Positions 11,793-23,023 of a stretch of 64,000 bases of DNA are shown piece after piece (position 1 is the first letter of the stretch; each line of letters starts with the position of its first letter). Origin of the DNA: Heliocybe sulcata (taxonomy: Eukaryota > Basidiomycota > Agaricomycetes > Gloeophyllales > Gloeophyllaceae). The notes beneath the pieces are model-generated. The model was not told the origin of the DNA. It worked only from the letters and a program-made list of their open reading frames with translations, and searched no databases. Location of the stretch: contig ML213511.1 in the NCBI GenBank assembly GCA_004369045.1, forward strand, positions 751,128 through 815,127, in the 5' to 3' direction. The translations under genes and the position numbers were made by a program.

Positions 11793-13804
11793 CTACACAT
11801 CTCCTTCGTCTATCCGCCCACCCCTAAGCCCGTGAGCACCGATCCGTCTCCCTCCATCCACATCAAAATCGTCCATCTCAACTACCGCCGGCTCTTCCCT
11901 GCTTCTCTCATGCCCGCAGAATTCTGGTTCCAGACTCCAATGAGCCGGTGCGCTTTCCAACAGATGACTTGGGCTGACGAATGTCGCGATCGAGGACAGG
12001 ACATTCGTTGATGGTGTTCGTGATGTGCTGAGAGAGGTCCGGTCGGGGTGGAGGGAGGAGGGTTTCTGGCGTTGTCGGGATTTGAGAATGAAGAGGAGGA
12101 CACGGGTGCAGAGGATGGAGTGGATGACGCGCTGGGGGCTAGGAGGGAAATGCAATAAGGCCATGGTATCCGAAGGCGACGAGGAATTAGGGCATGCAAT
12201 GGGGTACGATAGAGATTTTAATTGCGAAGGGTAAGAAGAGAGGACGTACGTGGCGAGCCAGTTTGTCAGCTCCGGCTACGAGGTAATAAAGCTGAATGTC
12301 AGCGATAAGACAGGAGGAGTGGAGAGAGGTTCATACGGGTCCTACAAGGGGTATTATCACGTTCACGATTGTTATAGCTGGCGAAATGATTGATGTGAGC
12401 AGCTCTATTTCACGGCGGGCGAGGATAGATTCAATGAAGAGAAAGGCTTGCCTAGGAGGATAAAGTAGAATAGTATTCCTGCGTGAGTTCAAGTGCGAAA
12501 GATCAATATGGGGTAAGATCAGAGAGGCGGTCAGCCTCACCATCACGATAGAGAGTGACCACGAGGGGCGAGCGGGTGTGCCGCACTATCTCGCACCATT
12601 GCCGTTAGTATCAGTCAATCAGAAGTCGGGATGGGAACGCACGGTGCTCGAGGGCTTTGATAACAGTCAGTATGACCACAACTACAAGCTCGCCTCGGTC
12701 AGCACAAATCCAAACAATATTTGCCAAACTCTTACTGGTTTCTGCTACTAATACAAGAACGTAGTCTACAAAGACGATCGGGGAGGCGGAGCGGAGGAAG
12801 CAGCCTGGAATGTTGGGTAGCGGAGGTGGCCCATCTGATTATATGAAGACGATCAGTCAGAGAACAAGCGACGGAAGGTACGATGAAGGTAGCATTAATT
12901 CGGATATGTGGTCAGAGGGACGTACAGTGCAGAGAATTCGCTTCGAGCGCTACGATTCCAATTCCGGACCCGAACAGGGCCTTCGAGTGGGAGTAATCAG
13001 TCGAACTGACACTCGATGAAGATGCTGAACCAGGAATTCACCCCATAGACTACGAACAGTGCGATCCCTATGGACTTGCGACGCTCCCATAGGGCATAAG
13101 TGCGGAGGCACAAAATTGCTGCCATGAGGGCACGTGCATGAGGGAGATGGGAAAAGTGTGATGCACGATAGAGGACGGACATTCAGAGATGAGAGTGCCG
13201 AGGACGATTAGCCCTAAGCGAGTAAACATACCGGGAGGTGAGTAATGCAGAAGGAGAGCGGGAGAAGTGCATACATAGGACGACTTTGAAGTTACGTTCA
13301 CATGCCTGCACAGTCGGTCAGATACGCCTCGCATGCGGGGCATACGAGAGAACTCGCCTGTGGGGAGTGTCTGCCGGTAAGAACTACGGGATATGAGCGC
13401 TCCTTAGTTGCAAGGCATGATAAGCAAAGGGAACTGACGATCGAGGGATATAAACGTGTCGATGAAGGGGGTATAACGATTCAGGTAGTACAGGTTCGTG
13501 CCGAGGTTTTGTCGGGCTTTCCAAACATATTCAACCTGGCGAGGTCAGGTAAAGCCGACGAACGTGATATTTAATCACATACCTCATCGTCAAGAGTACA
13601 TAACAGGTCGTAAATCTGCCACCCGTTAGGCTAGGACGTGCCATATGCCGCGAAGGGCGTACCAAGATAGTGCCAGTGGCCACTATGGAGAACGGGACAA
13701 CATCCTGGATGGAAAGGATATGTCAGACTGTTCGCGATAGACTATGGTCAATGTCATACCCTCAGTGAGCTACCAGTACTGGCAGTGAGCGCAACCGCGC
13801 TCAT
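11793..13804 (-). CDS. DUF6533 family multi-pass membrane protein
   Basis: Sixteen exons: 13,804-13,760, 13,704-13,663, 13,615-13,583, 13,535-13,439, 13,383-13,358, 13,305-13,275, 13,213-13,181, 13,118-13,042, 12,980-12,926, 12,834-12,736, 12,681-12,643, 12,585-12,541, 12,478-12,452, 12,377-12,337, 12,275-12,250 and 12,138-11,793. They join in phase to 353 residues. The DUF6533 signature is clear: TLDDEVEYVWKA, then LYYLNRYTPFIDTFISL, NFKVVLWLIVLGTLISE, ILCLRTYALWERRK, PLPNIPGCF, FVDYVLVLVAET, PLVVTLYRDGILFY and ELTNWLATPQRVIHS. About six or seven membrane helices are predicted. The layout is GPCR-like, but ligand and role are unknown for this Agaricomycete family, which is usually present in dozens of copies. 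Two introns, 13,357-13,306 and 12,451-12,378, start with GC rather than GT. Confidence 0.92.
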
Positions 13805-14164
13805 CGAGCTGGAGGGGAGGGCAAGGAAAAAGGGCTTGCATTGACGACGCCGATGAAACCTCTTGAAGTCTTCATTACGGCCCGAGACAGTTTAGCCTGG
13901 GCGAAATGCATCAGTGCGATCTGTCAATCAGTCTTATGATTCTGTAGTCAAGGCAGTCATTCCGCTACGCCGGCATCCATCTCGACCAATCGCCGCGACC
14001 TTGAAGTTAATCACGCGCATCAAACAAGCTTGTCCACTCGTCTTCGCTGTCGGTCACGACATCGGCCATCATGCATCAGATACGTGCTGTGCTGACTTAG
14101 CGCCGACGAGCGTCCGCAAGCGCTGGAGCGCCCTTGTCCTCCGACTCCCTCTCCCGACGTCGAG
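13805..14164. promoter_or_regulatory. Divergent promoter region
   Basis: This 360 base gap separates two genes that point away from each other, the DUF6533 gene (-) and the TMEM19-like gene (+). It must carry both promoters. I see no canonical TATA box or known operator, only C/T-rich runs close to each start codon. Confidence 0.5.
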
Positions 14165-15271
14165 ATGGCAGCAACATTGCAGATACCCTACGTCCCACTA
14201 GCGATTGCAGTCCTCTTTAGCGCGCATGGCTTCCGCAGAGGCTCGCTCTCACCATCTGGAGCGGCAATCGCTACAATTGTGGGCGCTCTCATGCTCGCAG
14301 TGCCCCTCCGCGCCTTCGGCATATCCCTGCTTTCCTTCTACCTCATCGGCTCGCGCGCAACAAAGGTGGGAAAGCAGCTCAAGGCGCAGTTGGAGGATGG
14401 CCACCAGGAGGCCGGGTACCGTTCTGGATTCCAGGTCGTCTGCAACTCGTTCTCTGCCTTCATTGCCGCGATGGCATGGGAGGGATTGTTCGTCCCAGGA
14501 TCCTTATCCTCTCTATTCATCCACCAAATCCTCGGAGCCACAGCTGGAGGTCCTGCATACTCGTCCAATGGCTGGTGTCCGCTGTCGCCTAACGTCTTCC
14601 ATGGTTGGAGTCGTGCACTGGTCTTTGCTGCGCTAGGGTAAGTCACTATGCATCTCACTACCACACCGGCAAACTCATGTTCCCTAGCCATTTTGCCTGC
14701 TGTCTGGGCGACACCCTCGCATCTGAGCTCGGCATCCTGTCGAAATCCCCGCCGATCCTCATCACCAGTCTCAAGACGGTCCCTCCAGGCACAAACGGCG
14801 GTGTCTCACGTGTAGGAACGCTTGCATCACTCGCGGGTGGGCTTGCAATGGGCGGCACCCTTGCCGGCAGTCTGCTCATCGAGAATGGTGCCTGTCGGGG
14901 TGGCGCACTAGGTGTAGCGCAGGCAGTCGCCTGGGGCGGGTTCGCTGGTCTCTTCGGTTCTTTGGTACGTCCATACTCCTACTACTTACAGAGGTTCAGT
15001 GCTGATATGAGGCGGAAAGGTCGACTCCTTCCTCGGCGCCACAGTGCAGCAAACCAAGTACTCCGCTACCTCCAAGCGCATCCTGACTGACGAATCCGGT
15101 GCCCCGCCTAAAGATGCGGAGATTAAGGTAGTCAGTGGGCTCAATGTCCTGACGAACAACCAGGTAAGCTACGGTCGATTACCGCTCGGGTGTAAACTCA
15201 CTAATCAATGGGAGCAGGTGAACCTTCTCTCATCAGTTATCACCGCTCTAGTCCTCGCAAGATTCGCATGA
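14165..15271 (+). CDS. TMEM19/DUF92 family integral membrane protein
   Basis: Four exons: 14,165-14,637, 14,688-14,964, 15,020-15,163 and 15,218-15,271; all introns are GT-AG of 50-55 bases, giving 315 residues. The family pattern is plain: a hydrophobic N-terminus ([20 protein letters not shown]), then [16 protein letters not shown], which is the diagnostic FY..GS..TK motif. [17 protein letters not shown] follows, then the TNGGVS loop ([17 protein letters not shown]), Gly-rich helices, [13 protein letters not shown] and a final [17 protein letters not shown]. Plant and cyanobacterial relatives include phytyl-phosphate kinase (VTE6), so a prenyl-phosphate or CTP-dependent lipid kinase role is possible. 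For fungal TMEM19 members this is unproven. It shares a divergent promoter region with the gene on its left and ends tail-to-tail with glycogen synthase. Confidence 0.93.
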
Positions 15272-15633
15272 GAATGGCGAACTCACTAATATCCGAGGGG
15301 CTCATACGGAGCGTGTGCTAATGTATTATATGTGCGTTTGGGTTACGAAAGGTATCAATGAGGAACACAACGACGCGTCGAGTCACGTCATCACGTGAAA
15401 CGATGCTTGTGGCTGCGGTCACTGAGGCACCTGCAGTCGACAACACATATAGTTGACATCCAAGATTCAATTTGTACATTTTTACTACGACACAGCTAAC
15501 AAAGGTTTGAGTGAAGGACCCAAGCATAGCATACGTCATGATGTCATGTCTCGCCTATTCATCCAGCGTTGTCGTGGCACTTGTTCCGGCGATATCCATT
15601 CACGGTTCCTTGATTCATTGGCACTGCGAGTTC
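15272..15633. other. Convergent 3' region
   Basis: The stretch lies between the ends of the TMEM19-like gene (+) and glycogen synthase (-). It contains AT-rich segments such as TAATGTATTATATG near 15,320 that could direct 3'-end formation. No gene is seen. Confidence 0.5.
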
Positions 15634-18196
15634 CTAGTGGCCGTTAATGCCGTTCACGTGCACGTTGCTCAGCGCAGCGTCGGCCTTGCGCAGGTCATTC
15701 TCCGTCAGGCTGCTGAACGTGCCGCCACCAGGAGTGCTCGCGCCAGATACGACGGAGCTGGCCCGCGACCGGACCTTCATAACGAGCGGGCTATTGCACG
15801 ACGAAAATAATCAAGACCCAGCAGACATAGGATAGATGCGCACGTACAATGGATAACCCTCGTCTTCGTCCTCCTGACTTGACGGCCAATTGAAGCCACG
15901 GTAGTCGCTCGTCTTGAGATGTTCCATCTAAGCACGGCTTATCAGCAGGATTATCCCTGACTTAGAGAACAAACCCACCTCCTCCGTCAACGTCCCGATA
16001 TCACCGGGAGTCGCCATCCCAGTGGCCCTGACCCTTGGACTCGGCGGCATCGAAGGCATCATCCTATCAATACCCGCCCCAAAGTCGAACTCCTCCTCCT
16101 CATTCCCATAGAATGCATCAGGATACGCGCGACGGAGCGCAAGCTGCCTCGCTTTACTATACTCCATACCCAGATTCTTCCAGTCGAGGAGCGGACTGAG
16201 GCGCTCGACGCGGTTCCGCTGGTTGATGCGCTGCCGCTTTGTCTTGTTCGCGAAGCCGAACATGCAGTTCGTGAGCGAGTTGACCGAGTCTTCGACGGAC
16301 TGCATGCGCCGGTCGATGATGTAGCACCCCTCGTCCTCGGGTCGCTCGATCAGGTCCTGCATGAAGCAGCCAAAGCCAGAGAGGTTGGTCGTGATCGAGG
16401 GAATACCCATCTGGACAACATTCAGCACAGAGGACATAAGAGACCGATGGCATTGGCTTACCACCGTACACTCAGCAGGCGTGTAACCCCATGGCTCATA
16501 GTAACTCGGGAAGACACCCAGATGGCAGCCTCTCACGAACTCCTCATAGTCCAAACCCAGAATAGGGTTATTCGAGTTCAAAAAGTCGGGGTGGAACACG
16601 ATCTTCACGCGGTCGTACGAGTGATTGAAAAGCTGCACGCGCCGGATTTGGTTCAGGATTGGGTCGTTCCCGTCATCGAGCATGTTGTGCGTCGTCACCG
16701 GCGGGAGAGAATTACGCTTGAGAGCGAAGATGCGCCGCTTCAGCAGCACCTTGTCCTCTTCCGAGAGGAGGTCATCCGGTGCAGGGAGCGTGCCGTGTTC
16801 GCTGCGGATTTGGTCAGTGATTGTTATATATCTAAGAGGATGAAAGCCAACCCGTTCGATCGCATCGCATGGTCGAATAGCCGCTGACCGATACGGTTCT
16901 GAATTTCGGTGACAGTGTCTCGGAGCTGCTTAGTGACGGCCTGCCCCTTCAATGCTTCTATCGTATACGACGACGTCGCGGCGGGCATAATAATGAACGC
17001 GACAACAGTCATCTTCGATTGGGACTTCTGCAGCAGGTAATTGAGACCTGCACGTGAACACTTAGTAAGCTCAGTCTCTCTGAAGCTCCGGGATCAGCGT
17101 ACGTGCGAGAGATTCAATGAACATATCGACACCCTTGTTCCGGTACTCGTAGCGCCCAGCGGTAAACAGCTATCTCGGACCTTAGCCGCGAAAGTAAGAG
17201 CTTCGCATCAACGAGTACGCACGTATAGGGTATTGTCCAGGTCGAAATCATAATGACCGTAGAAGTGCCCGCGCACAAACTCGTGTATTTTTTGCTTTGA
17301 GGTTTGATGGAGGTTCTGGAACTCGTGCATGGCCTGGAACTTGACAACGTTGAGACCGTTCGGGACGACGCCATCGGGCTTGCGCTTGAGCAAGTGCTCG
17401 GACTCGTAAGCGGTAATGTGGGAGACCGTGGTGAAAACGTCGGCGCAGTGCGCGGAAGAACGCTCAATGCAGTAGCGGTGGTAGATACCGCGCTTGCCCG
17501 CCTCGTGGTCGACGTCAAAGTACTGGAGGTTGTTATAAAAGTCAACGGAGCCGGCGCAGAGGTAGCGGCCCAGGAGGGTGGCGTGCGTCGTGAAAACTGT
17601 CGTGACGTCGATGTGCCGCTTCCGACATAAGGGGATGGCGAGGCCGGCTTGCCATTCGTGGAAGTGTGCGATCACGGCGGTATGCAGTTGACGAGAGACG
17701 TACTGTGGGTGATGATAGGTATACGCGAGAGCTGCACATAATTTATGCTCACCTCTCCGAGGAACCATGCGACAAGGTATCCGAAAACCACCGTCTCATT
17801 AGTCTCGTGGTCATTCGGAGGTGTTGGGATACCGGCGAGATTCCATAGATCACCCTTCCACTCGTCTAGACGGGAATACTGACTTCCAGTGTCGAACAGC
17901 AAAACCCGGGGCGCGCCTTCAATCAGCCAGCGTCCATACAAACATTTTACTCCCTGTGAACGCATCGCGTCGAGGGTCCCCGCAAGGTCGGGATCTGTCG
18001 GCTCCTCCGCCTCAACCTCCATCGGGGCTGTCTTGTAGCTGAGGGGCCCGATCAGACAATACCTGTCGCCAAACTCTGATACGGTGACGGGGACCTTTGT
18101 CTTGATGACGGTGTAGATTCCTCCAACTTTGTTTGCGACCTCCCATGCGCACTCGAAAAGGAGGGGGCGTCGTATGTCGCGCGTGTTGTTCGACAT
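15634..18196 (-). CDS. GSY: Glycogen synthase (glycosyltransferase family 3)
   Basis: The enzyme extends glycogen by adding glucose from UDP-glucose in the cytosol. Eight exons: 18,196-17,753, 17,702-17,223, 17,169-17,103, 17,047-16,852, 16,801-16,462, 16,410-15,979, 15,927-15,848 and 15,790-15,634. They close to 731 residues, the usual fungal length. Seen motifs: the N-terminal donor site [69 protein letters not shown] after splicing; and the catalytic E-x7-E region [15 protein letters not shown]. Next come [14 protein letters not shown] and the Arg-rich regulatory helix [20 protein letters not shown], which binds glucose-6-phosphate in yeast Gsy2. The C-terminus has Ser-Pro sites ([16 protein letters not shown]) typical of phosphoregulation. 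No defects seen. The first 150 bases upstream (18,197-18,400) are probably its promoter. Confidence 0.97.
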
Positions 18197-19350
18197 GGCG
18201 AGGAGAGTGCTGGTGAGGGCAAGAAAATGGAATGGAAAAAGAAGAAGAGATGTTCGCGATAAGTATGGGGTAATATATGCAGAGGGGCTCGTCTGGGGTA
18301 GGCGCGTCCACTGTTCAGGAACTCAATGACCTCATTCAAACCGCACGTGCTTTCCCCGCATTCGCGCTCGGCTTCGGTCCGTGAACACACGACTGAATAT
18401 TGAATCTTGATCGTCGTCCCATCCTAACTATGGACGAGCGCGCATATATCCTGCTCCTCGCACTCGAATAGGCCATGCTATCGGTATCTACCTCTTCGCT
18501 GGTTCTCGGTGTACATCTACGACCACCGCATATTTTGAATCACACCCATGGCGAGCGCAATCATGCGACTTAGCGGGACCGCCAGCAATGTTGTGGTTGG
18601 AAAGATCGGGGTCAGTAGATGAAATTCTCCAGCCTCGACCGGCGCTTATGCCACCTATATCGCATGGCTTGATGATGATGACATTCCTTCATCTTGACAT
18701 GACTTTCCCCGGCTATGAACTATAGACTTGTCACTGCGTTCTGGGTACGAGTATCCGACGTCCGAACAGATGTGAGCGTCCGGCAACTACACATCTGTTC
18801 GGACGTGGGTTAGATGGCCCCCGCGAACTCCCGAACATCTTGGTATTTATATATATACAAATCTGTTTGAACCCTCGGCATAGATAGAATATTCTGCCGT
18901 TCGAACAGATGTGAGCCGGTGGTGTATACAACTTCTGAATATCTGTACCCAGCCCTACGTAGTGGCTAGCAGAAAATACTCAATATGCACAATATAATCT
19001 TCATTTACAATAGCGATAATCAATTAATTAGAAAATCTGTAAATACACAATTACAGTGCCCGTGCCTTCCCGCGCCGCAATTGTGCTCGTCGTCGTCGCC
19101 GTCATCGTCCGACTTCGACAATCCCATCTCACCCATGACACGGTCCCGGGCCTTCTTCGAGACATGTGGAGGTGCAAACCCGCTTCAAGGACTGTAGCGG
19201 CCATGTAGAGCAAAGAGCCTGCAACATCGAACCCAATATCATGTAGCAACCTCACGTTCAGATTGAGTCAGAACATGACACAGTCGGTCTCAGGGTAAGC
19301 TCACCTCAGATATCGCTAATTGCATATCACAGGCCTTCATGCAAAGCTGC
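18197..19350. other. Intergenic, start of accessory region
   Basis: No gene is supported. The left ~200 bases should hold the glycogen synthase promoter. A cluster of CGAACAGATGTG motifs in both orientations lies at 18,758-18,914 and is listed separately. The rest is A/T-rich simple sequence. Confidence 0.5.
18758..18914. repeat. Inverted repeat and spaced CATCTGTTCG motifs
   Basis: Bases 18,758-18,774 (ACGTCCGAACAGATGTG) are the exact reverse complement of 18,790-18,806, a 17 base stem with a 15 base loop. The same core recurs as GAACAGAT at 18,904, exactly 140 bases from the one at 18,764, and degenerate copies sit near 18,833 and 18,861. The core matches the four regularly spaced copies at 21,896-22,117 on the far side of the LTR at 19,355. 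Confidence 0.8.
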
Positions 19351-19354
19351 GCGT

Positions 19355-20462
19355 TGAAAGGCACGAACACACGACAAAACCCGCACAGACCTAAAGGGGA
19401 ACAACAACCACAAAGCGTAGCACCAATCCCTTGGTGCTAGATGGCTGCGAGGTCCGGGGCGACGAAGGGTATAGTAAACGTTCGGAGGGAGTCAATGGTA
19501 AGGATAGGGCCAAGACCGCCGACCACAGTGCAACGTATACTCTAACAAAAAATGCGATCAAAGCTAAAAATAGAATGCGATCAAAACGCGACGGCGCGCG
19601 ACGTCGCGCACTCTAGAAGCGGAATACGTGCGCTAACTAAAAATAGATGTAGACGCTAAAAATAGAACAATGCGAAAACGGGAAACTCTGGTGTCTGGCG
19701 GACACAGACAGCAGCAGCGACGGAAATCGGGAACAACAGCGCAGCGACGAGAGACAGCAGATGGAGACACAGAGAGATAAGAGACGCAGAGTTGAGATGG
19801 GAACAGTAGAATTGCGCAGGGAGGCAGTCAGCTAGCCTAACCTAAGGCCAAAGCTAACCTAAGGTACAGTGTCGGGAAGTCCGACTTAAGTATACTACAG
19901 AGAAAATCAAATAAACCGAGTACCATATGCTAACAAACTGAAACTACTCCTGAAAATGATCCATCACAAACCTCAGACAAGGGGGAACAATCTCCGTACA
20001 CTACAGTGACCATGTGCAAAGGTGGGCGCATACCAAAAGGAGCGTGGGAACGCGCACAGCGCCGCATCAAAAAGCGCTGATGGGCCGTGTGGAGGCCGCG
20101 CCGGTGCCCGCAAGGCACGCACAGCCTCGGAATTGACTCGAAACTTGATGGACAGCACATGCAAAGGCACCGCCGGGGCAGCGCAGCACCGCCGTGCAAC
20201 ACCGCCGCTGTCGGGAGGGTATTGCCACACCGCCGTGATGGCTGGGATGAGCACGCGCGCTTACGTAATGCAGTGGAGCGGTTGTCGAATGAGATCGGAG
20301 AGTCGTCGGGAATTGCCGGAAATAGTGAAAAGTCCATGGAAACTCGAGTTTTGCTCGTAGCGCGACGCCGCGGATACACTCACTCTCGCACAGAGCGTGG
20401 GAATCTGCGAAAATAGCCTAGAAATGCGTTTTCGGAGGCCAGAACCATGTAGAGGCGTATCA
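19355..20462 (-). mobile_element. Solo LTR-like repeat, copy A
   Basis: A 1,108 base unit with termini TG...CA (TGAAAGG...CGTATCA as read on +). It is flanked by the 4 base target duplication GCGT at 19,351-19,354 and 20,463-20,466. Four other copies occur at 23,024, 27,680, 59,818 and 59,779 (the last interrupted). CpG sites are largely kept, so this copy is fairly young. No internal region or partner LTR in the same orientation is attached, so it reads as a solo LTR. Gypsy or Copia origin cannot be told. A short non-autonomous element with TG...CA ends is the alternative. Confidence 0.65.
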
Positions 20463-20681
20463 GCGTCATTGCTTCTGGAAGATAAGTCAAATGTTCTTCC
20501 TGCTATAACACAGCAAAGACATCTCTCGATTGGACTGAATGTGCATGATGAGGGACCTGGCTGATTAAAACCCTCAGGCTATAAGGACCGGGAGCCAAAT
20601 CAGGCCCACTATGAGATGGAGCATCATCATCTGACCGCATCATATGAATGAGCATACATCGACCAATTGTGTTACCCAGCG

Positions 20682-20896
20682 GTGAACTTCATCCAAGCTG
20701 TGCAGGACAGACAACAAAGCCAAGGGAACTGAACGTACTTTGACCCCACGCCTTCAGTGGTCCAGATGTAGATGGAACCGCTGAGGGGAAGCACCGAGCA
20801 GATCGCATCCCGGACAGCAGCTGTAATCAATGTGAGACCGATGATGACATACAGCGGCTGGTCCGCCAGCAAGTGAGTCCCAAAAAGCGCACAGAC
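20682..20896 (-). pseudogene. Fragment of an APC-superfamily amino-acid permease
   Basis: About 71 codons on the minus strand follow a TTTAG acceptor. They read VCALFG, then PLYVIIGLTLITAAV, then SVLPLSGSIYIWTTEG and TAWMKFTAG, and end at a GTAACA donor-like site. This order matches the early membrane helices of fungal GABA/amino-acid permeases (the LSGSIY.WT.E and TAW...TAGN patches). The family's GGPAAV segment is visible only in the neighbouring frame just upstream of PLYV, so a small insertion has disturbed this copy. Helices before and after are absent, so it is a relic and not a working transporter. Whether it arrived by transposon capture or decayed in place is not known. Confidence 0.6.
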
Positions 20897-21895
20897 CTAA
20901 ACCATATGAGGATCATATGCTTCACGATAATGTATGTCACGCACCTCACTCCGCCAATGAAGTTCAGTCGGGTGGAGCTTGCCAGGAAACTTGCAAATAA
21001 ATGTCATGTTTGATATAGTTGCTATTGCAAATGGGAAAAAGCTCACGCATCGGTGTTCCTGTATTTCCACAAGCACTTGTCATTTTGAAAGCCATACACC
21101 TGGACACTCTGCCGTAACTCGTGGTTGCCACAGCAGATAGCCACTCGAGCGCGGTAGCGGAGCTCCAGTGGCCAAGGAGGGTCACTTTCTCCACTAACTA
21201 GTACCCTCACTCAACGTTGTCGCCCATATTCTTCACGGGTACGCAGATCGTAGAGCACATCACTCGTTTCTAGAAGATGGCAGTCTTTCGAGACGATGTA
21301 TGCTGATAGACCGTAGTCGGTACCTTGCGGGCCAGCAGAAGTGTCGTGGGGTCTCCATCAATGTGTGCGTTTGCTGCCGCAAGGATAATTCAACTTGCAT
21401 CTGCTGGCAAATTAGTTGCTCTTACCGCGCATTTTGATAGAGTTTCCACTGACTCATGGATATATGCACACATGTCTGATCCAGATCTCCAGCAAGTCAA
21501 CACAAGAACTTATCGAGGAAAGCTGAGTCCCTGACAAAAGCGGGACAAGTGCGGAGGATGTTTGCGGTGTGATAGGAGTCAAGAAATAAGTGGGAAAGCA
21601 GAGGGCATCGACGAGGAGGCTTGCACTGAGGAAGACTGAGGGCAGGAATGTAGTGGTCCGTGCGCAAGAGCGATTTTTTACAGAAGTCGGCCTTTTGGGT
21701 CGGGCTTGAAGCTTGAAGCTTGAGTTGGCGTGCAGGGTCAGGTAACGGCCCTTCCCATATCGTCGAATCTAGCAGCTTCACTTGCCCCAACCCCACCACG
21801 AAGGACTTGGACAAGGAAAGGAATTATATTAAAAGACCAAGTAGCAAAGTAGCAACATAAAATGGTCAAATAGATACCTGGAAAGGCTAGACGAG

Positions 21896-22117
21896 CATGT
21901 CTGTTCAAAGGGCGTGTAAACGAGCGCGTTGTGCAAGTGACCGCTTCACATATCCGAGGTAAGGTCATGTCTGTTCGCACTTTATCTGGTCGGTCTCTTC
22001 GGGCTGTCAGAATATGTTTGTATTCTCAACTGGATCACGTCTGTTCGCACCTGGGCTACTCAATGTATCCAAATCATGAAACTATCTCTGTATTCACAGG
22101 CACCTCATATCTGTTCA
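21896..22117 (+). repeat. Four CATGTCTGTTC motifs at exact 70 base spacing
   Basis: CATGTCTGTTC, CATGTCTGTTCGCAC, CACGTCTGTTCGCAC and CATATCTGTTCAGAC begin at 21,896, 21,966, 22,036 and 22,106. The spacing is 70 bases each time, while the DNA between shows no clear similarity. The same core occurs at 18,764-18,914. Confidence 0.85.
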
Positions 22118-22221
22118 GACAAGCGTAGAGATCTATGCTGAACACAGTGTGTAGAAGAGGGCCATTGCATGCATGGCAAGTTTCGAGTCCTGAGGCTTTT
22201 AATATTTAATTTGTATTACTG

Positions 22222-22241
22222 ATATATATATATATATATAA
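22222..22241. repeat. AT dinucleotide microsatellite
   Basis: About ten tandem AT units in an AT-rich stretch. No gene is nearby. Confidence 0.95.
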
Positions 22242-23023
22242 TGATGTACTTATGCTGGTACCAAAAAGATGAATAGCACTGGATATCTTTCTGTAGAAAT
22301 TCAAATACACTTAGTCTAAGTATATGATTGACTTAGACTTCCTAATTATTCTCTATACAGGAGGTATAGGCTGTCCTTCATGAACATACTTTGAAGGATG
22401 GTCCAATCAAATTGAGGTCAATTCAGAATGTAATGACTGTAGCTTGTGGGGATATTTATAGGACCAGAGCACTTACAGTACTTTTAGTAGCTTCCTTTAT
22501 AATTCACTAGCTTACTTTAACATCCCAGCACCTCTCCCAGGCTTCATCTTCTTAATCCTGGTATTGTAAGTGATTATATGGATAGCCCTTACAGCCACTG
22601 CATTCAAGGGTGAACTAGTCGGTACCTGACAAGCCGTGGTAGTCCCGGCTAGTTGGTATGGGGTAACAATCCACAATGAGGACCATTACGTTGGGATTGG
22701 GCGCTGTCCTACTAGCCAAGCAAGCTTGAGCTTATCGAAGTACTACTAGCTGAGACTACTTCAGGGACGTATTTTTCAACTATCAGCATCAGTATTTTAT
22801 TTCATTGGTTGTATTCGGCTTCAGATTTTGGATCATGACATAAAATCACATAATATATTACCCTATTCCTTACTACATAAGTGACTACGAGAGGTACACA
22901 GAGTACCTTAGTTATCCTATATCGCAAATTGCTTGATGTATGCGCCGAGATACCAGGTATATGCGCGCATGTCTTCAACCTAGAAGCAGTCAAAACAAGC
23001 TTGGTATCATTCCAATAAAACCG

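Larger units (their letters stand above)
20463..23023. other. Accessory DNA between two LTR copies
   Basis: It holds a permease gene fragment (20,682-20,896), a spliced-looking but unrecognised minus-strand open frame at 20,964-21,194, a 70 base spaced motif array (21,896-22,117) and an AT microsatellite. From about 22,200 to 23,020 the DNA is AT-rich with no gene seen. Confidence 0.5.

Noticed and set aside
19930-20379. Frames of 90-150 codons inside the LTR copies
   Set aside because: They overlap on both strands, arise from GC-rich sequence low in stops, and are not kept between copies.
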